A stretch of DNA of 64,000 nucleotides. Origin: Lachnospiraceae bacterium (GTDB lineage: Bacteria > Bacillota > Clostridia > Lachnospirales > Lachnospiraceae). A program made the position numbers and the translations under genes. This document shows, piece after piece, positions 28,227 through 37,264 of this stretch (its first letter is position 1; the number at the start of each line of letters is the position of its first letter). Under the pieces are notes generated by a model. The model was not told the origin of the DNA. It saw only the letters and a list, made by a program, of their open reading frames with translations, and did no database searches. The stretch lies in contig CABIZF010000002.1 of NCBI GenBank assembly GCA_902363135.1, positions 372,001 to 436,000 on the forward strand, given 5' to 3'.

Positions 28227-28766
28227 ATGTCACGAATTGGTAGAATGCCAGTCGCAATTCCGGCAGGAGTTACTGTTGAGATTGCAGAGGGTAACAAGGT
28301 TACCGTCAAAGGACCGAAGGGAACTCTGGTAAGAGAGCTTCCGCACGAAATGGAAATCAAAATTGAGGATGGCCACGTAATCGTTTCAAGACCGAACGAT
28401 CTGAAGAGAATGAAATCTCTCCATGGTCTTACCAGAACACTGATCCACAACATGACGATCGGTGTAAGCGAGGGCTATACAAAGACTCTGGAAGTAAACG
28501 GTGTTGGTTACAGAGCTGCTAAGGCAGGCAAGAAGCTGACCCTGAACCTTGGATATTCTCATCCGGTAGAGATGGAAGATCCGGAAGGTATCGAGACAAA
28601 GGTAGACGGCAACAAGATCGTCGTATCCGGAATCAGCAAAGAGAAGGTTGGCCAGTACGCAGCTGAGATCAGAGACAAGAGAAGACCGGAGCCGTATAAG
28701 GGCAAGGGAATCAAGTACGCTGACGAAGTAATCAGACGCAAAGTTGGTAAGACTGGTAAAAAATAA
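28227..28766 (+). CDS. rplF: Ribosomal protein L6
   Basis: 50S protein near the sarcin-ricin loop, two similar domains, 179 aa. ATG 28227 ([14 protein letters not shown]) has TAAGGAGG upstream; the longer frame from 28188 is rejected. The signature [14 protein letters not shown] is near the end. Confidence 0.98.
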   Translation: MSRIGRMPVAIPAGVTVEIAEGNKVTVKGPKGTLVRELPHEMEIKIEDGHVIVSRPNDLKRMKSLHGLTRTLIHNMTIGVSEGYTKTLEVNGVGYRAAKAGKKLTLNLGYSHPVEMEDPEGIETKVDGNKIVVSGISKEKVGQYAAEIRDKRRPEPYKGKGIKYADEVIRRKVGKTGKK

Positions 28767-28784
28767 ATAAGGAGAGTGTGAAGA

Positions 28785-29153
28785 ATGGTTAGCAAGGAAT
28801 CAAGAGCAAAAGTTCGCCTGAATAAACATAGAAGAATGCGTAATCGTTTCGCTGGCACAGCTGAGAGACCGCGTCTTGCAGTATTCAGAAGTAATAACCA
28901 CATGTATGCTCAGATCATCGACGATTCAGTTGGAAATACACTGGTATCTGCAAGCACACTTCAGAAGGAAGTAAAAGCAGAGCTGGAGAAGACCAACGAC
29001 GTAGATGCAGCTGCATACCTTGGAAAAGTAATCGCAGAGCGTGCACTGGAAAAGGGCATCAAGGAAGTTGTCTTTGACCGTGGCGGCTTCATCTATCAGG
29101 GTAAAGTCAAAGCACTTGCTGAAGCAGCAAGAGAAGCTGGACTGGAATTCTAA
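28785..29153 (+). CDS. rplR: Ribosomal protein L18
   Basis: 5S rRNA-binding 50S protein, 122 aa. [21 protein letters not shown] and [24 protein letters not shown] are typical. RBS AAGGAGAG. Confidence 0.99.
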   Translation: MVSKESRAKVRLNKHRRMRNRFAGTAERPRLAVFRSNNHMYAQIIDDSVGNTLVSASTLQKEVKAELEKTNDVDAAAYLGKVIAERALEKGIKEVVFDRGGFIYQGKVKALAEAAREAGLEF

Positions 29154-29171
29154 TAAGGGAGGATAAGACAC

Positions 29172-29681
29172 ATGAGACATGAAATTATTGACCCGAGCCA
29201 GTTCGAGCTGACTGACAAGGTAGTGTCAATCAAGCGTGTATCCAAGACTGTTAAGGGCGGACGTACCATGCGTTTTACGGCTCTGGTAGTTGTAGGTGAT
29301 GGAAACGGTCATATCGGTGCAGGACTTGGAAAGGCAACAGAAATTCCGGAAGCAATCCGCAAGGGAAAAGAAGATGCCATGAAGAAGCTGATTCACGTAG
29401 ATATGGACGCAAACAAGAGCGTACCGCATGATTTCATCGGTAAGTTCGGCGGCGCTTCCGTACTGCTGAAGAGAGCTCCGGAAGGTACCGGTATCATCGC
29501 TGGTGGTCCGGCACGTAACGTTCTGGAGATCGCAGGAATCAAGAATATCCGTACAAAGTCACTTGGCTCCAACAACAAGCAGAACGTCGTTCTTGCTACG
29601 CTGGAAGCACTGAAGCAGATGAAGTCTCCGGAGGAAGTTGCAAGACTTCGCGGAAAATCTGTAGAAGAGATTCTGGGCTAG
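29172..29681 (+). CDS. rpsE: Ribosomal protein S5
   Basis: 30S protein important for accuracy, 169 aa. The N-terminal dsRNA-binding-like domain ([36 protein letters not shown]) is followed by the C-terminal domain [24 protein letters not shown]. Confidence 0.99.
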   Translation: MRHEIIDPSQFELTDKVVSIKRVSKTVKGGRTMRFTALVVVGDGNGHIGAGLGKATEIPEAIRKGKEDAMKKLIHVDMDANKSVPHDFIGKFGGASVLLKRAPEGTGIIAGGPARNVLEIAGIKNIRTKSLGSNNKQNVVLATLEALKQMKSPEEVARLRGKSVEEILG

Positions 29682-29693
29682 GAGGTCTGAACA

Positions 29694-29876
29694 ATGGCAG
29701 AGAAACTGAAAGTTACATTAGTAAAATCCCCGATTAGTGCTATCCCGAAGCACCGCGCAACGGTTAAGGCTCTTGGCCTGACCAAGCTGCAGAAGACTGT
29801 AGAGCTTCCGAACAACGATGCAGTCAAGGGAATGATCGCTCAGGTATCACACCTGGTAAAAGTAGAGGAAGCATAA
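29694..29876 (+). CDS. rpmD: Ribosomal protein L30
   Basis: Small 50S protein, 60 aa, KVTLVKSPISAIPKHRATV and GLTKLQKTVELPN being the family core. RBS GGAGG spans the rpsE stop. Confidence 0.98.
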   Translation: MAEKLKVTLVKSPISAIPKHRATVKALGLTKLQKTVELPNNDAVKGMIAQVSHLVKVEEA

Positions 29877-29904
29877 GTTATATTTCAGATAAGGAGGTGT
29901 CATC

Positions 29905-30345
29905 ATGGATTTATCAAACTTAAAGCCGGCAGCTGGCAGCGTACACAGCGATAACTTCAGAAGAGGACGTGGCCACGGTTCAGGAAATGGTAAGACGGCA
30001 GGTAAGGGACATAAAGGTCAGAAGGCTCGTTCCGGAGCTCCGAGAATCGGTTTCGAGGGTGGCCAGATGCCGTTATACAGACGTCTGCCGAAGAGAGGCT
30101 TCACCAACAGAAATTCTCTGGATATCGAAGCTATCAATCTTGGCGCACTGGAAGCATTTGATAATGATGCAGAAGTAACCGTAGAGGCTCTGCTTGAGAA
30201 AGGCATCATCAAGAGTGCAAAGGATGGCGTAAAGATCCTTGGCAATGGTACTCTTACAAAGAAGCTGAGCGTAAAAGTAAACGCTTACAGTGAGAGTGCA
30301 AAAGCGAAAATTGAGGAGCTGGGCGGAAAAGCAGAGGTGATCTAA
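29905..30345 (+). CDS. rplO: Ribosomal protein L15
   Basis: 50S assembly protein, 146 aa. The glycine-rich N-terminus ([20 protein letters not shown]) and [11 protein letters not shown] are present. secY begins 2 nt after the stop, so the two are coupled. Confidence 0.99.
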   Translation: MDLSNLKPAAGSVHSDNFRRGRGHGSGNGKTAGKGHKGQKARSGAPRIGFEGGQMPLYRRLPKRGFTNRNSLDIEAINLGALEAFDNDAEVTVEALLEKGIIKSAKDGVKILGNGTLTKKLSVKVNAYSESAKAKIEELGGKAEVI

Positions 30346-30346
30346 C

Positions 30347-31663
30347 ATGCTCGAGACACTGAAAAATGCGTTCAGAATTAAGGATATTCGAAAGAAATTA
30401 TTCTACACATTCTGTATGATGGTTGTCATTCGTATGGGCTCGCAGCTTCCGATTCCGGGAGTAAACCGCAACTACTTTTCACAGTGGTTTGCACAGCAGT
30501 CCAACGATGCGTTTAATTTCTTTTCTGCATTTACCGGTGGCTCCTTCGAGAAAATGTCTATTTTCGCGTTAAGTATTACGCCTTATATTACTTCATCCAT
30601 CATTATACAGCTCCTGACCATTGCCATCCCGGCACTGGAGGAGATGCATAAGGATGGAGAAGATGGCAGAAAGAAAATTGCCTCGATTACGCGGTATGTC
30701 ACAGTTGCACTTGCCCTGATCGAGAGTATTGCAATGACCGTCGGCTTCGGAAGATCTGGTCTGATTCCGGATCTGAACTTCCTGAAGGGCTTTATGGTAG
30801 TGACAGCTCTGACGGCTGGATCTACTTTGCTGATGTGGATTGGTGAGCGGATCACACAGAATGGCGTTGGAAATGGTATTTCCATCGTCCTGATGATCAA
30901 CATTCTTTCCAGCATTCCGTCAGATATCACCGGACTGTTTGAGATGTTCGTAAAAGGCAAGACTCTTGCGCACGGCGCTTTGGCAGCTCTGATTATTATT
31001 GCAGTCATTCTGGTAACGATCGTTCTTGTCATCGTGCTCAATGATGCCACAAGAAAGATTCCGGTACAGTATGCCAAGAAGATGCAGGGTCGGAAGATGG
31101 TAGGCGGCCAGTCTACATTTATTCCGTTAAAGGTCAACACCGCTGGTGTTATCCCAGTCATTTTCGCATCTTCCCTGATGTCGATTCCGCAGATGATTGT
31201 TGCCTTTACAGGTGCAAATGTTGGCACCGGCATCGGCGCAACGCTGATTGGAATGCTCAGCCAGAATAATTGGTTTAATTTCAGTCATCCGGTATATTCT
31301 ATCGGTCTGGTGCTGTATATTGTATTGAACGTCTTCTTTGCTTATTTCTACACATCCATTACCTTCAACCCGATTGAGGTAGCAGATAATATGAAGAAAC
31401 AGGGAGGATTCATTCCGGGTATCCGGCCGGGTAAGCCGACGCAGGAATATCTGGAAAAGGTATTAAATTACCTTGTATTCCTCGGAGCAGCAGGACTGAT
31501 CATTGTTGTGCTGATTCCGATCTTCTTCAATGGCGTGTTCGGTGCGCAGGTATCCTTCGGCGGAACATCCATTATCATTATTGTAGGAGTAATCCTCGAG
31601 ACATTAAAACAGATTGAATCTCAGATGCTGGTTCGCAACTATAAGGGATTCTTGTCAGACTAA
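30347..31663 (+). CDS. secY: Preprotein translocase subunit SecY
   Basis: Ten-helix channel of the Sec translocon, 438 aa. Seen: RKKLFYTFCMMVVIRMGSQLPIPGVN, ALSITPYITSSIIIQLL, ERITQNGVGNGISIVL, GGQSTFIPLKVNTAGVIPVIFA and FNPIEVADNMKKQGGFIPGIRPG. It inserts membrane proteins and exports signal-peptide proteins such as the two binding proteins in this window. Confidence 0.99.
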   Translation: MLETLKNAFRIKDIRKKLFYTFCMMVVIRMGSQLPIPGVNRNYFSQWFAQQSNDAFNFFSAFTGGSFEKMSIFALSITPYITSSIIIQLLTIAIPALEEMHKDGEDGRKKIASITRYVTVALALIESIAMTVGFGRSGLIPDLNFLKGFMVVTALTAGSTLLMWIGERITQNGVGNGISIVLMINILSSIPSDITGLFEMFVKGKTLAHGALAALIIIAVILVTIVLVIVLNDATRKIPVQYAKKMQGRKMVGGQSTFIPLKVNTAGVIPVIFASSLMSIPQMIVAFTGANVGTGIGATLIGMLSQNNWFNFSHPVYSIGLVLYIVLNVFFAYFYTSITFNPIEVADNMKKQGGFIPGIRPGKPTQEYLEKVLNYLVFLGAAGLIIVVLIPIFFNGVFGAQVSFGGTSIIIIVGVILETLKQIESQMLVRNYKGFLSD

Positions 31664-31823
31664 GAAGTGTGCTCCGCTTCCTGGAGGGATCAGGGAACAG
31701 AAACCGGCCATACAGTCCGGAGTCTGTTCCTTCACTCCGGAGGCGGGGCTTCTTTGTATTTAACCGAAGCAGCATTCGGTCATGACATGTATATCCACTT
31801 TGATTTGAGAAAGGACGACGAAC
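31664..31823 (+). promoter_or_regulatory. secY-adk spacer with overlapping alternative hairpins
   Basis: GGAACAGA (31694-31701) can pair with TCTGTTCC (31723-31730), while TCCGGAGT (31716-31723) can pair with ACTCCGGA (31734-31741). The two stems overlap and should exclude one another. A further ACCGAA / TTCGGT hairpin lies at about 31764-31782. Non-coding. Confidence 0.45.
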
Positions 31824-32468
31824 ATGAAAATTGTAATGCTTGGAGCACCTGGTGCAGGAAAAGGCACGCAGGCGAAAATGATCGCAGCAAAATATCAGAT
31901 TCCGCATATCTCTACCGGAGATATTTTCCGTGCGAACATCAAGAATGGAACGGAGCTCGGTAAGAAAGCAAAATCTTATATGGATCAGGGACTGCTTGTT
32001 CCGGATGAGCTGACCGTAGATCTGGTTATTGACCGCCTTGCACAGGATGACTGCAGGAACGGCTATATTCTCGATGGATTTCCGCGTACCATCCCGCAGG
32101 CAGAGGCTCTTGATGCGGCACTTGCGAAGCTTGGCGAAAAGATGGACTATGCAATTGATGTAGATGTACCGGATGAGAATATCGTATCCCGTATGTCGGG
32201 CAGAAGAGCCTGCACCGGATGTGGTGCGACCTACCACATCGTATACAATCCGTCCAAGAAGGGTGAATGCTGTGAAGTATGCGGTGAGAAACTGATTCTT
32301 CGTGACGATGATAAGCCGGAAACCGTACAGAAGAGACTGAATGTATATCATGAGCAGACACAGCCGCTGATTGATTACTATACGAAGCAGTCCATCCTGC
32401 GCACCGTAGACGGAACACAGGATATGAACGATGTATTTGCTGAAATCGTAAAGATTCTGGGGGCGTAA
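31824..32468 (+). CDS. adk: Adenylate kinase
   Basis: Interconverts ATP + AMP and 2 ADP. 214 aa, long-lid form. P-loop [32 protein letters not shown] and a lid with two CxxC-type pairs (CTGCG and CCEVCG), so a zinc-stabilised lid. It sits in its usual place after secY; map follows after 2 nt. Confidence 0.99.
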   Translation: MKIVMLGAPGAGKGTQAKMIAAKYQIPHISTGDIFRANIKNGTELGKKAKSYMDQGLLVPDELTVDLVIDRLAQDDCRNGYILDGFPRTIPQAEALDAALAKLGEKMDYAIDVDVPDENIVSRMSGRRACTGCGATYHIVYNPSKKGECCEVCGEKLILRDDDKPETVQKRLNVYHEQTQPLIDYYTKQSILRTVDGTQDMNDVFAEIVKILGA

Positions 32469-32470
32469 TC

Positions 32471-33226
32471 ATGTCAGTAACGATTAAGACAGCACATGAG
32501 ATAGAGCTGATGCGCGAAGCAGGAAGACTGCTGAATATTGTACACAAGGAGCTCGAGGCGGCGATCCGTCCGGGTATCTCTACCTGGGAGCTGGATAAGC
32601 TCGGTGAGCGCGTGATCCGCAGCTTTGGCTGTGTGCCGAATTTCCTGAACTATAATGGGTTTCCGGCTTCATTTTGCATCTCTGTAAATGATGAGGTCGT
32701 ACACGGAATTCCGCGCAAGGATAAAATTCTGCATGAGGGCGATATCGTCAGCATCGACGCAGGACTGATTTACAAGGGAATGCACTCCGATGCTGCACGC
32801 ACCTATGGCGTCGGAGTGATCACACCGGAGGCACAGAAGCTTATTGATGTGACGAAGGAGAGCTTTTTCCGTGGCATTGAGTTCGCAAAGGATGGCCATC
32901 ACCTGCATGAGATTTCAGCAGCAATCGGCGACTACGCAGAGTCCTTCGGCTATGGCGTTGTCCGGGATCTGGTCGGGCACGGCATCGGCCATGCGCTTCA
33001 TGAGGATCCGCAGATTCCGAATTTCCGCCAGAGAAACCGTGGACTTCGTATCGTAAAGGGGATGACTTTTGCGATTGAGCCGATGATCAATGCCGGCCGT
33101 GCGGATGTAGAATGGCTGGATGACGATTGGACGGTTGTGACAGAAGACGGAAGTCTTGCGGCACATTATGAGAACACGATCCTGATCACCGACGGTGAGC
33201 CGGAGATCCTGACACTTGCCGAGTAG
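32471..33226 (+). CDS. map: Methionine aminopeptidase, type I
   Basis: Removes the N-terminal methionine of new proteins. 251 aa. The pita-bread metal ligands are visible: D in SIDAGLIYKGMHSD (two Asp), H in GHGIGHALHEDP, E in FAIEPMIN and E in VVTEDGSLAAHYENTI. Follows adk by 2 nt. Confidence 0.99.
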   Translation: MSVTIKTAHEIELMREAGRLLNIVHKELEAAIRPGISTWELDKLGERVIRSFGCVPNFLNYNGFPASFCISVNDEVVHGIPRKDKILHEGDIVSIDAGLIYKGMHSDAARTYGVGVITPEAQKLIDVTKESFFRGIEFAKDGHHLHEISAAIGDYAESFGYGVVRDLVGHGIGHALHEDPQIPNFRQRNRGLRIVKGMTFAIEPMINAGRADVEWLDDDWTVVTEDGSLAAHYENTILITDGEPEILTLAE

Positions 33227-33235
33227 GGAGGCGCC

Positions 33236-33595
33236 ATGAAAGGACGTGGAAAGAAGCAGCCTGTGAAAGCAGATGTGATCGCAGCCGGACTGCAGCAGAG
33301 GCTGCAAAATGGTGAACCGTTGTCGGCAAATATGCTTGCGGTGTCAAGAGCCGGGCACGATAAGGATGTTCTGTACGTCGTGCTTGCCCAGGAAGGATCT
33401 TATTTGTGGCTTGCAGACGGAAAGCGCAGGAGCCTTGCATCGCCGAAAAAGAAGAAACAGATGCATGTACAGCTGATCACGCATTTGCCGGAATCACTTC
33501 TGGAGCAGATGCAGGAGATCCGGCTGGATGCCCATCTGAAAAAAATAATCAAATCTTATGAACTGCGGATGGATCAGAAACCGGACGCGGAATAA
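33236..33595 (+). CDS. KOW-domain RNA-binding protein (L14e/L27e-like)
   Basis: 119 aa. The middle part, [20 protein letters not shown]...[19 protein letters not shown], fits the small KOW-domain proteins found between map and infA in many Clostridia. The function is not established; RNA or ribosome binding is inferred from the KOW fold and the operon. The N- and C-terminal extensions are basic and charged. RBS GGGAGGCGCC. Confidence 0.8.
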   Translation: MKGRGKKQPVKADVIAAGLQQRLQNGEPLSANMLAVSRAGHDKDVLYVVLAQEGSYLWLADGKRRSLASPKKKKQMHVQLITHLPESLLEQMQEIRLDAHLKKIIKSYELRMDQKPDAE

Positions 33596-33642
33596 AAATC
33601 GGCACAGATTGCCCAGTAGAAATAAAAGACCGGAGGTATAGA

Positions 33643-33861
33643 ATGTCAAAAGCAGATGTTATTGAAGTAGAAGGAACCGTACTCGAGAAGCTCCCGAACG
33701 CTATGTTCCGCGTGGAGCTGGAAAACAAGCATGTTGTACTTGCCCACATCAGCGGCAAGCTCCGCATGAACTTTATCCGGATTCTTCCGGGTGATAAGGT
33801 CACCATTGAGCTGTCCCCGTACGATCTGACAAAGGGAAGAATTATCTGGAGAGATAAATAA
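33643..33861 (+). CDS. infA: Translation initiation factor IF-1
   Basis: OB-fold factor that occupies the A site during initiation, 72 aa. [24 protein letters not shown] start (key residues ADVIE, EGTVLE), [17 protein letters not shown] and DLTKGRI are intact. Last gene of the operon here; a terminator follows where rpmJ, rpsM and rpsK would be expected. Confidence 0.99.
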   Translation: MSKADVIEVEGTVLEKLPNAMFRVELENKHVVLAHISGKLRMNFIRILPGDKVTIELSPYDLTKGRIIWRDK

Positions 33862-33914
33862 GCCTGATACAGGCAAGTAAATGAAAGAAGGAAACTTGCT
33901 TGACCTGGTTAAAA
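33862..33914. repeat. Repeat copy resembling the dltB-dltC insert
   Basis: CTGATACAGGCAAGT...ACTTGCTTGACCTGGTTAAA parallels CTGATACAAGCAAGT...ACTTGCTTGATTCGGTTAAA at 15231-15306. The inner AAGCAAGT/ACTTGCTT inverted repeat is kept. Confidence 0.55.
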
Positions 33915-33917
33915 GAG

Positions 33918-33955
33918 CGCCGTATAGGATGGAAAAGTCCTGTGCGGCGTTTTTT
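33918..33955 (+). terminator. Terminator after infA
   Basis: Stem CGCCGTATAGGA / TCCTGTGCGGCG (one G-U, one mismatch) followed by six T. It closes the S10-spc transcript directly after infA. Confidence 0.88.
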
Positions 33956-34200
33956 GTGAGTTAAGTGAATATTTGCAATCCGCTTCTCTACTTGTCTGAT
34001 TCGGTAAAAAAGGCATGAAGCAATTCTTCAGCAGGATATGGAGAATTTTGTAAAACATTCCAAATCTTGAAAAGATAGAGAAAAAATGTGAAAAACGCCC
34101 CCAAAAACTCTGTGAATATGTTACGATAAACCTATCGCGTGTTTGAACAAATAAAGATATCAGATGTTTGTGAACGTACAGGCAAGAACAGGAGGGGAAG
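33956..34200. other. Intergenic region between infA terminator and DUF4038 gene
   Basis: Holds the inverted copy of the dispersed repeat (33967-33994) and then AT-rich DNA. A small palindrome CGATAAACCTATCG lies near 34122-34136. No rpmJ or other short ribosomal gene is found. A promoter for the next gene must be here, but I see no convincing -35/-10 pair. RBS AGGAGGGG precedes ATG 34201. Confidence 0.5.
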
Positions 34201-35811
34201 ATGCAGCAGATGACTTATCAATCATCCGTAGAAAAATGGGGCATGCAGGAAATTGTCTGCAAGGGCACATCGACCGGCAATCCATTCACAGAGCGACGGA
34301 TTCGCGGGTGTTTTCAGGGGGCACAGGAGACCGTCTGGGTGGATGGATTTTATGACGGGGATGGTGTGTATAAGGTGCGGTTTATGCCGTCGTTTGAGGG
34401 GGAGTATACATTTCGGGTTGAGGGAAACTATGGCGACGAGATGGCTGTGTGTGAAAGTGCAAGACTGCAGGATTTCAATTTATCAGGTATGGACAAAGTG
34501 GGAGGCGAGAACGGAAAGCTCACCGGAAGCTTTACCGTGACACCGCCTTCCGCGGACAACCACGGCCCGGTGCGTGTGGCGAATACGTACCATTTTGCTT
34601 ACGAGGATGGCAAGCCATATTATTCCATCGGTACGACCTGCTATGTCTGGGATCTGCAGTCAGATGAACGGATTGCCGAGACCTTACAGACGCTAAAGGA
34701 GAGCGCCTTTAACAAAATCCGTTTCTGCATTTTCCCGAAGCATTATGATTACAATCTTGGCGAGCCGCGCTCCTACCCGTATGAGGGAACGCCGATGGAT
34801 TCTACTGTGCTCACGAAAGACAATTTCCAGGAGTACACCGGAAAGACGGAGGGAAATCACTTCGATCTGACCCGGTTCAATCCGGCGCATTTCCGGCATA
34901 TCGAGTGGTGTGTGGAGCAGCTGCAGGCGCTTGGCATTGAGGCAGATCTGATCGTAATGCATCCATATGACCGCTGGGGTTTTTCGTGTATGACCCGTGA
35001 GCAGGATCATCTCTACTGGAAATATGTGCTTGCACGGTTTGCGGCGTACCGGAACATCTGGTGGTCGCTGGCAAATGAATACGATATTTTTCCACACAAG
35101 ACGATTGAAGACTGGGAGAGCTATGCAAAGCTGATCTGTGAGCATGATCCGTACCACCATCTTCGTTCGATCCATAACTGCATTGCATTTTACGATCACA
35201 GTCGTCCATGGGTGACGCACTGCAGCATCCAGCGCCAGGATATTTATAAGACAGCGGAGCTGGTCAATGAGTGGCGGGAGCGGTACCGCAAACCGGCCGT
35301 GCTCGATGAAATTGCCTACGAGGGAAATATCCAGCACGGATGGGGCAATATCAGCGGTGAAGAGATGGTGCGCCGTTTCTGGGAGGCTGTCTGTCGTGGC
35401 GGCTATCCGGGACACGGAGAGACCTATCTGAATAAGGAGGATGTGCTCTGGTGGTCGCATGGCGGTATTTTGCACGGAGAGAGCCACAAGCGTTTTCATC
35501 TGCTGCATCAGATCATGGAGGAGACACCGGGCATCGGACTGGCGCCGTATGACAGATGCGGCTGGGATGAGGTATGCGCAGTGCCGGAGAGTGAAAAATG
35601 GGGCACAGTAAAGAGCTATTATCTGTACTACTACAGCTTCATGCGCCCATCCTTCCGCGATTTCTATTTTGATGACGATACGAGCTTTACGGTGCGCGTC
35701 ATCGATACGTGGAACATGACGGCAGAGGATCGCGGCATCTACAAAGGAAAATTCCGCATAGAGCTGCCGGGGAGACCATATATGGCGGTGCAGATCCGGA
35801 AGGTGAAGTAA
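34201..35811 (+). CDS. DUF5060/DUF4038-domain glycosidase, cytoplasmic
   Basis: 536 aa. Order: a beta-sandwich N-terminal domain (about 10-90, DUF5060-like: VKFRFMPSFEGEYTFRVEG pattern), a (beta/alpha)8 domain of the DUF4038 apiosidase-like type (about 110-430) and a small C-terminal beta domain (DUF5605-like). Clan-A style catalytic residues are likely E293 in SLANEYDIF (acid/base) and E370 in VLDEIAYEG (nucleophile). No signal peptide. The substrate is unknown; relatives act on apiose- or arabinose-type side chains, which I offer only as a hint. Single gene with RBS AGGAGGGG; a relic of another gene begins just after its stop. Confidence 0.78.
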   Translation: MQQMTYQSSVEKWGMQEIVCKGTSTGNPFTERRIRGCFQGAQETVWVDGFYDGDGVYKVRFMPSFEGEYTFRVEGNYGDEMAVCESARLQDFNLSGMDKVGGENGKLTGSFTVTPPSADNHGPVRVANTYHFAYEDGKPYYSIGTTCYVWDLQSDERIAETLQTLKESAFNKIRFCIFPKHYDYNLGEPRSYPYEGTPMDSTVLTKDNFQEYTGKTEGNHFDLTRFNPAHFRHIEWCVEQLQALGIEADLIVMHPYDRWGFSCMTREQDHLYWKYVLARFAAYRNIWWSLANEYDIFPHKTIEDWESYAKLICEHDPYHHLRSIHNCIAFYDHSRPWVTHCSIQRQDIYKTAELVNEWRERYRKPAVLDEIAYEGNIQHGWGNISGEEMVRRFWEAVCRGGYPGHGETYLNKEDVLWWSHGGILHGESHKRFHLLHQIMEETPGIGLAPYDRCGWDEVCAVPESEKWGTVKSYYLYYYSFMRPSFRDFYFDDDTSFTVRVIDTWNMTAEDRGIYKGKFRIELPGRPYMAVQIRKVK

Positions 35812-35816
35812 GGGCA

Positions 35817-35905
35817 TTCATAAAATTTTACTGCTGGCGTATTCTTCCAGATATTGGTTGTATTCTGGAAGAGTTTCGTCTGCATTTTTGCGCTTTGACT
35901 TGCGT
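35817..35905 (-). pseudogene. Relic of a second AAA ATPase gene
   Basis: Read on the minus strand, 35817-35903 encodes KNADETLPEYNQYLEEYASSKIL then stop (ends K-N-A-D-E and S-K-I-L). It closely matches KNIDEILPEYDQYLEEYVYSKIW in the intact ATPase at 36131-37171. DNA identity is also evident between 35836-35890 and 36369-36425. Only about 27 codons remain. Confidence 0.75.
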
Positions 35906-35962
35906 AGAGCATAATGTGAAAAAGCAGAGAAAAAAGATTGGAAAAATGTGTAAAAATAACGC

Positions 35963-36160
35963 TTGAAAAATCAGCCGGAGCATGTGATCGTAACAGTGCG
36001 GATCATGGTCGCTGTTTACGCCTTTGCCCAGGCGATGCTCCGGCTCATCTCCGGTTCCAGTGAGCCGATCATCTGGTGTTTTATGGCGGCGAAGCTGGTG
36101 AGCGCGTTCTGGACGAATCCGGTAGTGAGGTCAGAGCTTTCGCATTTCTACAAAGTTTGA
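35963..36160 (+). CDS. Small ORF, doubtful, possible membrane peptide
   Basis: A 65-codon frame from a TTG start without a good RBS. It predicts a hydrophobic middle (VRIMVAVYAFAQAMLRLI) and IIWCFMAAKLVSAFW. It overlaps the 3' end of the ATPase gene on the other strand by 30 nt. The DNA also folds into a long hairpin with a perfect 11-bp stem, AGCCGGAGCAT (35973-35983) / ATGCTCCGGCT (36035-36045). A diverged second copy of its end (PFIWRIMSAKLVIVL, stop) occurs at about 37265-37323. It may be a real small gene or the remains of one. Confidence 0.3.
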   Translation: MKNQPEHVIVTVRIMVAVYAFAQAMLRLISGSSEPIIWCFMAAKLVSAFWTNPVVRSELSHFYKV

Positions 36161-37171
36161 GAAACGCGGAAGGGAAAAAGAGACTTTTCCGTATTCATGC
36201 GTATCAATGACGCCTTTTCGCCTTAAACGATCCCGGTAAACGGAAAATAGTTCCGAGGACATTTGCAGGCGGGTGCGCAGTTCTTTTACCTTCAGTCCTT
36301 CGTCAGGTGAAATACTGAGCAGGATCCTTTGATCCTGTTCGGACAATTCAGACCAGATTTTGCTGTAGACGTATTCTTCCAGATACTGATCGTACTCCGG
36401 AAGGATTTCGTCTATATTTTTTGTGCTTCGGTTTTCCCAATATAAATATCCCAATACCTGAAATGCAAATGGATAGCCTTTTGTTAAGCTGGTCATTTTA
36501 CTGGCAGATTCAGTATCAATATTAAAAATTTTCATATAATGATTGCGCACAGCGGTATAGTTCAGAGGTTCCAGCAGCAGCTTTGGTGCGCGGTACAGAA
36601 ATGTGAGTGATTTATCATTCTGCAGATCATAAAGATTTTCGTATAAACCGGTCATCAGCAGAAAGATTGGCTGTTCCTGACGGAGAAAAATTTGAAAGGA
36701 GCTGACAAAAATACGGATATATTCGGAGCAGGTCACTTCGTCGATCGTGATTAACAGCCGTTTACCGGATTCTTTGATTTGACCCAACATCAGTTCCAGA
36801 ACATTTTCAATATCTGTGGCAGGAGCAGAGTTTTCAACTGACAGACCCAGTCCAAAAGCCGAAAAATCCAGTCGGGCATTCAAAAATCGTGCGTGCATTT
36901 CCGGGAGACTGTAAATTTTAGCAGCCAGACTCTGCAAAAGATCTCTTGTAGGATTTAATTCAATGACGATCCAGGAATCATCTGCTTTCAGTTCATTTGC
37001 AATATTCGTCATCATGACTGTTTTTCCAGAGCCTCGAACGCCGGTAATCATAAAAATCTGATTCGATGGAACCGGGGCCTGAAAGGTTTCCAGAATCTGC
37101 TGCGTCTGTGAAAGCCGGGAAATGTACTGTAATGGTTTTTTTCCGAAAGAAAGAGTAAAAGGATTGTTCAT
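36131..37171 (-). CDS. Orphan AAA+ ATPase with C-terminal winged helix
   Basis: 346 aa. Walker A GVRGSGKT (about residues 44-51), Walker B LLITIDEV, a sensor-like LMTGLYENLYDLQN, and a C-terminal winged-helix region (ISPDEGLKVKELRTRLQMS...YRDRLRRKGVIDTHEYGKV) as in the ORC/Cdc6-like or STAND-like ATPases found singly in many Clostridia. No partner gene is evident. The function is unknown; a role in defence, DNA binding or regulation would be guesswork. RBS AGAGGTGATC before ATG 37171. Its promoter contains iterated TATATAAC repeats, and a relic of a duplicate lies downstream. Confidence 0.75.
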   Translation of the reverse strand: MNNPFTLSFGKKPLQYISRLSQTQQILETFQAPVPSNQIFMITGVRGSGKTVMMTNIANELKADDSWIVIELNPTRDLLQSLAAKIYSLPEMHARFLNARLDFSAFGLGLSVENSAPATDIENVLELMLGQIKESGKRLLITIDEVTCSEYIRIFVSSFQIFLRQEQPIFLLMTGLYENLYDLQNDKSLTFLYRAPKLLLEPLNYTAVRNHYMKIFNIDTESASKMTSLTKGYPFAFQVLGYLYWENRSTKNIDEILPEYDQYLEEYVYSKIWSELSEQDQRILLSISPDEGLKVKELRTRLQMSSELFSVYRDRLRRKGVIDTHEYGKVSFSLPRFSNFVEMRKL

Positions 37172-37184
37172 AACACGATCACCT

Positions 37185-37242
37185 CTTATATAAGTCTATA
37201 TAACTTTCTAACTATTATATAACTTTATATAACTTTTGACAA
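37185..37242 (-). promoter_or_regulatory. ATPase promoter with AT-rich direct repeats
   Basis: On the minus strand TTGTCA (37237-37242), a 17-bp spacer and TATAAT (37214-37219). The unit AAGTTATATA occurs three to four times between and after these boxes. Such iterations between -35 and -10 could be an operator for self-control. Confidence 0.65.
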
Positions 37243-37264
37243 GTGAAACGATGGGAAAGTCAGG

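Noticed and set aside
33862..34200. Missed rpmJ (L36) after infA
   Set aside because: I looked for the short Cys/Lys/Arg-rich frame (MKVR..V..) in all frames and found none; the stretch holds a terminator and repeats.
34693..35817. 374-codon minus-strand open frame
   Set aside because: It is antisense to the DUF4038 glycosidase, which has clear motifs and an RBS; the antisense product has no recognisable domain.
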